This document shows positions 63,054 to 64,000 of a stretch of DNA of 64,000 nucleotides, piece by piece; position 1 is the stretch's first letter, and the number at the start of each line of letters is the position of its first letter. The notes beneath the pieces are model-generated. The model did no database searches and was not told where the DNA came from. It was given only the letters and a program-made list of their open reading frames with translations. A program made the translations under genes and the position numbers. The stretch is from Desulforamulus putei DSM 12395 (GTDB lineage: Bacteria; Bacillota; Desulfotomaculia; Desulfotomaculales; Desulfotomaculaceae): assembly GCF_900129195.1 (NCBI RefSeq), contig NZ_FQUY01000011.1, positions 1 through 64,000 on the forward strand, read 5' to 3'.

Positions 63054-64000
63054 TTACTGATAATGAGCAGCCAACCGAACCACCCTGCCAAGGAGTTTTC
63101 CTTTCTCCTGTTGATTCTTCCAGGGGGCCCTTTGGTCTGCCTCAATGACTTCCTGGTAAACCTTTTTAGTTTCCCGGGCAATGGATTCCCAGTTATATTT
63201 CTCAATCACATCCCGGTAAGCCCGCTCTTGCATTTTCCTGGCAGAATCGGGGTCCAGCAGGCAGTGTAATATGCTGTCCGCCAGGGAGTTGGCATTGCCG
63301 GTATAGGCCTTCATGCCGTTTACCCCGTGATGAATAATCTCTCCCAGTCCGCCCGTGTCTGATACCACCACCGGCGTCCGGGCGGCCATGGCTTCCAGGG
63401 CCACAATGCCAAAGGGCTCATATAAACTAGGAAATACTGCCACATCCGCATAATGATACAAACAGTTGCGGGTGACATCGTTAACATAGCCGGTAAAATA
63501 AACCCGGTTGTCAACCCCGAGGCAGGCAGCCTTATACTTTAATTCGCCTTCAAAGGACCCCTTACCGGCGATCACAAATTTGGTATTGGGATGGTAATGA
63601 AGAATTTTTGGGATGGCCTCCAGCAGCACCTGAACGCCCTTTTCCGGCACCAACCGCCCCACATAGTAAACAATCTTTTCCTCCTGGGACGCGTAATGTT
63701 CTCTTTTCACCAGTGCGCTGGCCCGGGGGTCGTATTTGAAATTTTCCGGGTCAACGCCGTTGGGAATAATTTTTAATTTATCATCCGGCAGTTGGAAGAT
63801 GTGCTTCAGTTGCCCCTGCATATAATGGCTGCAGCAAATCACCCGCCAGGATTCGTAGGTCAACCACCATTCTATGTCGCTTATGTGCCGCTGTACGTCA
63901 TTGTGCAAGCCGTTGTGCCTGCCCCATTCAGTGGCGTGGATGGTGGCGATGAGAGGAATTTTGTACGCATGTTTGCATACCTTGGCCGCATAGGCCACCA
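63054..64000 (-). CDS. GT4 glycosyltransferase, glycogen-synthase-like (5' part outside window)
   Basis: The C-terminal 315 residues of a retaining GT-B enzyme; the N-terminus lies beyond the window. Motifs: IATIHATEWGRHNG, VYYVGRLVPEKGVQVLLEA, FPSLYEPFGIVALEAMA (donor site Glu pair). The pattern resembles glycogen synthases and alpha-glucan GT4 enzymes next to GH57/DUF4912 genes. Probably acts with the downstream nucleotidyltransferase and the branching enzyme. Confidence 0.85.
   Translation of the reverse strand, partial: VAYAAKVCKHAYKIPLIATIHATEWGRHNGLHNDVQRHISDIEWWLTYESWRVICCSHYMQGQLKHIFQLPDDKLKIIPNGVDPENFKYDPRASALVKREHYASQEEKIVYYVGRLVPEKGVQVLLEAIPKILHYHPNTKFVIAGKGSFEGELKYKAACLGVDNRVYFTGYVNDVTRNCLYHYADVAVFPSLYEPFGIVALEAMAARTPVVVSDTGGLGEIIHHGVNGMKAYTGNANSLADSILHCLLDPDSARKMQERAYRDVIEKYNWESIARETKKVYQEVIEADQRAPWKNQQEKGKLLGRVVRLAAHYQ

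Overview
The window looks like chromosome from an anaerobic, endospore-lineage Firmicute of the Peptococcaceae (Desulfotomaculum/Desulforamulus type). This is inferred from gene content and style: a tungsten aldehyde:ferredoxin oxidoreductase with pterin-cofactor genes, iron alcohol dehydrogenases, a SigI/RsgI pair, TRAP (MtrB), bacillithiol genes, strong GGAGG ribosome sites and many GTG/TTG starts. No sulfate-reduction genes lie in the window, so the genus is a guess. Most genes are on the minus strand.

1-1.0 kb holds debris: the end of an IS110-type transposase, an MFS transporter tail and a chemotaxis-receptor tail. 1.05-14.2 kb is a carbon/energy block. A minus-strand operon runs AOR - MoaD - TupB - TupC - MoaA - MoaC - MOSC - MobB/ThiF fusion. 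Beside it are a second MoaD-like gene, a soluble histidine kinase with a sigma-54 response regulator, and two iron alcohol dehydrogenases. Good -24/-12 (sigma-54) promoters lie before AOR and before the first dehydrogenase, and both have the same 12-base TGTCAAAATWCC motif 75-100 bp upstream, so the two-component pair probably controls alcohol and aldehyde oxidation.

14.5-23.5 kb carries a CapA-like lipoprotein, a MASE3-GGDEF cyclase, an omega-amidase-like nitrilase, a cell-wall amidase, a LysR regulator, two tandem NifU-type proteins, an ECF sigma/anti-sigma pair and tRNA-Leu(CAA). One NifU copy has an in-frame UGA exactly where its neighbour has the second Cys of CxxC, followed by a SECIS-like hairpin: a probable selenoprotein missed by standard gene calling.

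23.6-30 kb: a degenerate [FeFe]-hydrogenase-like Fe-S protein, a UPF0489 protein, corA under an M-box magnesium riboswitch with a translationally coupled upstream ORF, and rsgI/sigI. 30-36.8 kb: trpEGDCFBA, preceded by about 15 (G/U)AG triplets and a terminator, i.e. a TRAP-controlled attenuator; TRAP itself (mtrB) is encoded at 44.2 kb, so regulator and target are both here.

37-49.8 kb: a macro-like/SGNH fusion, DedA, pyk, pfkA, accA, accD, mtrB, a TrkA-C membrane protein, dnaE (apparent CTG start) and a DUF2225 protein. 49.8-64 kb: an SH3-NlpC/P60 gene split by a G8 tract, bshA/bshB1, a GH57 branching enzyme with a DUF4912 partner, CPBP protease, a split LysO exporter surrounded by 7-bp-period palindromic repeats, a CoA-binding protein, nth, a TrmL-type methyltransferase, an AlaX-type editing protein whose C-terminus is written by a REP-like palindrome, a nucleotidyltransferase-phosphomannomutase fusion and a GT4 glycosyltransferase cut by the window edge.
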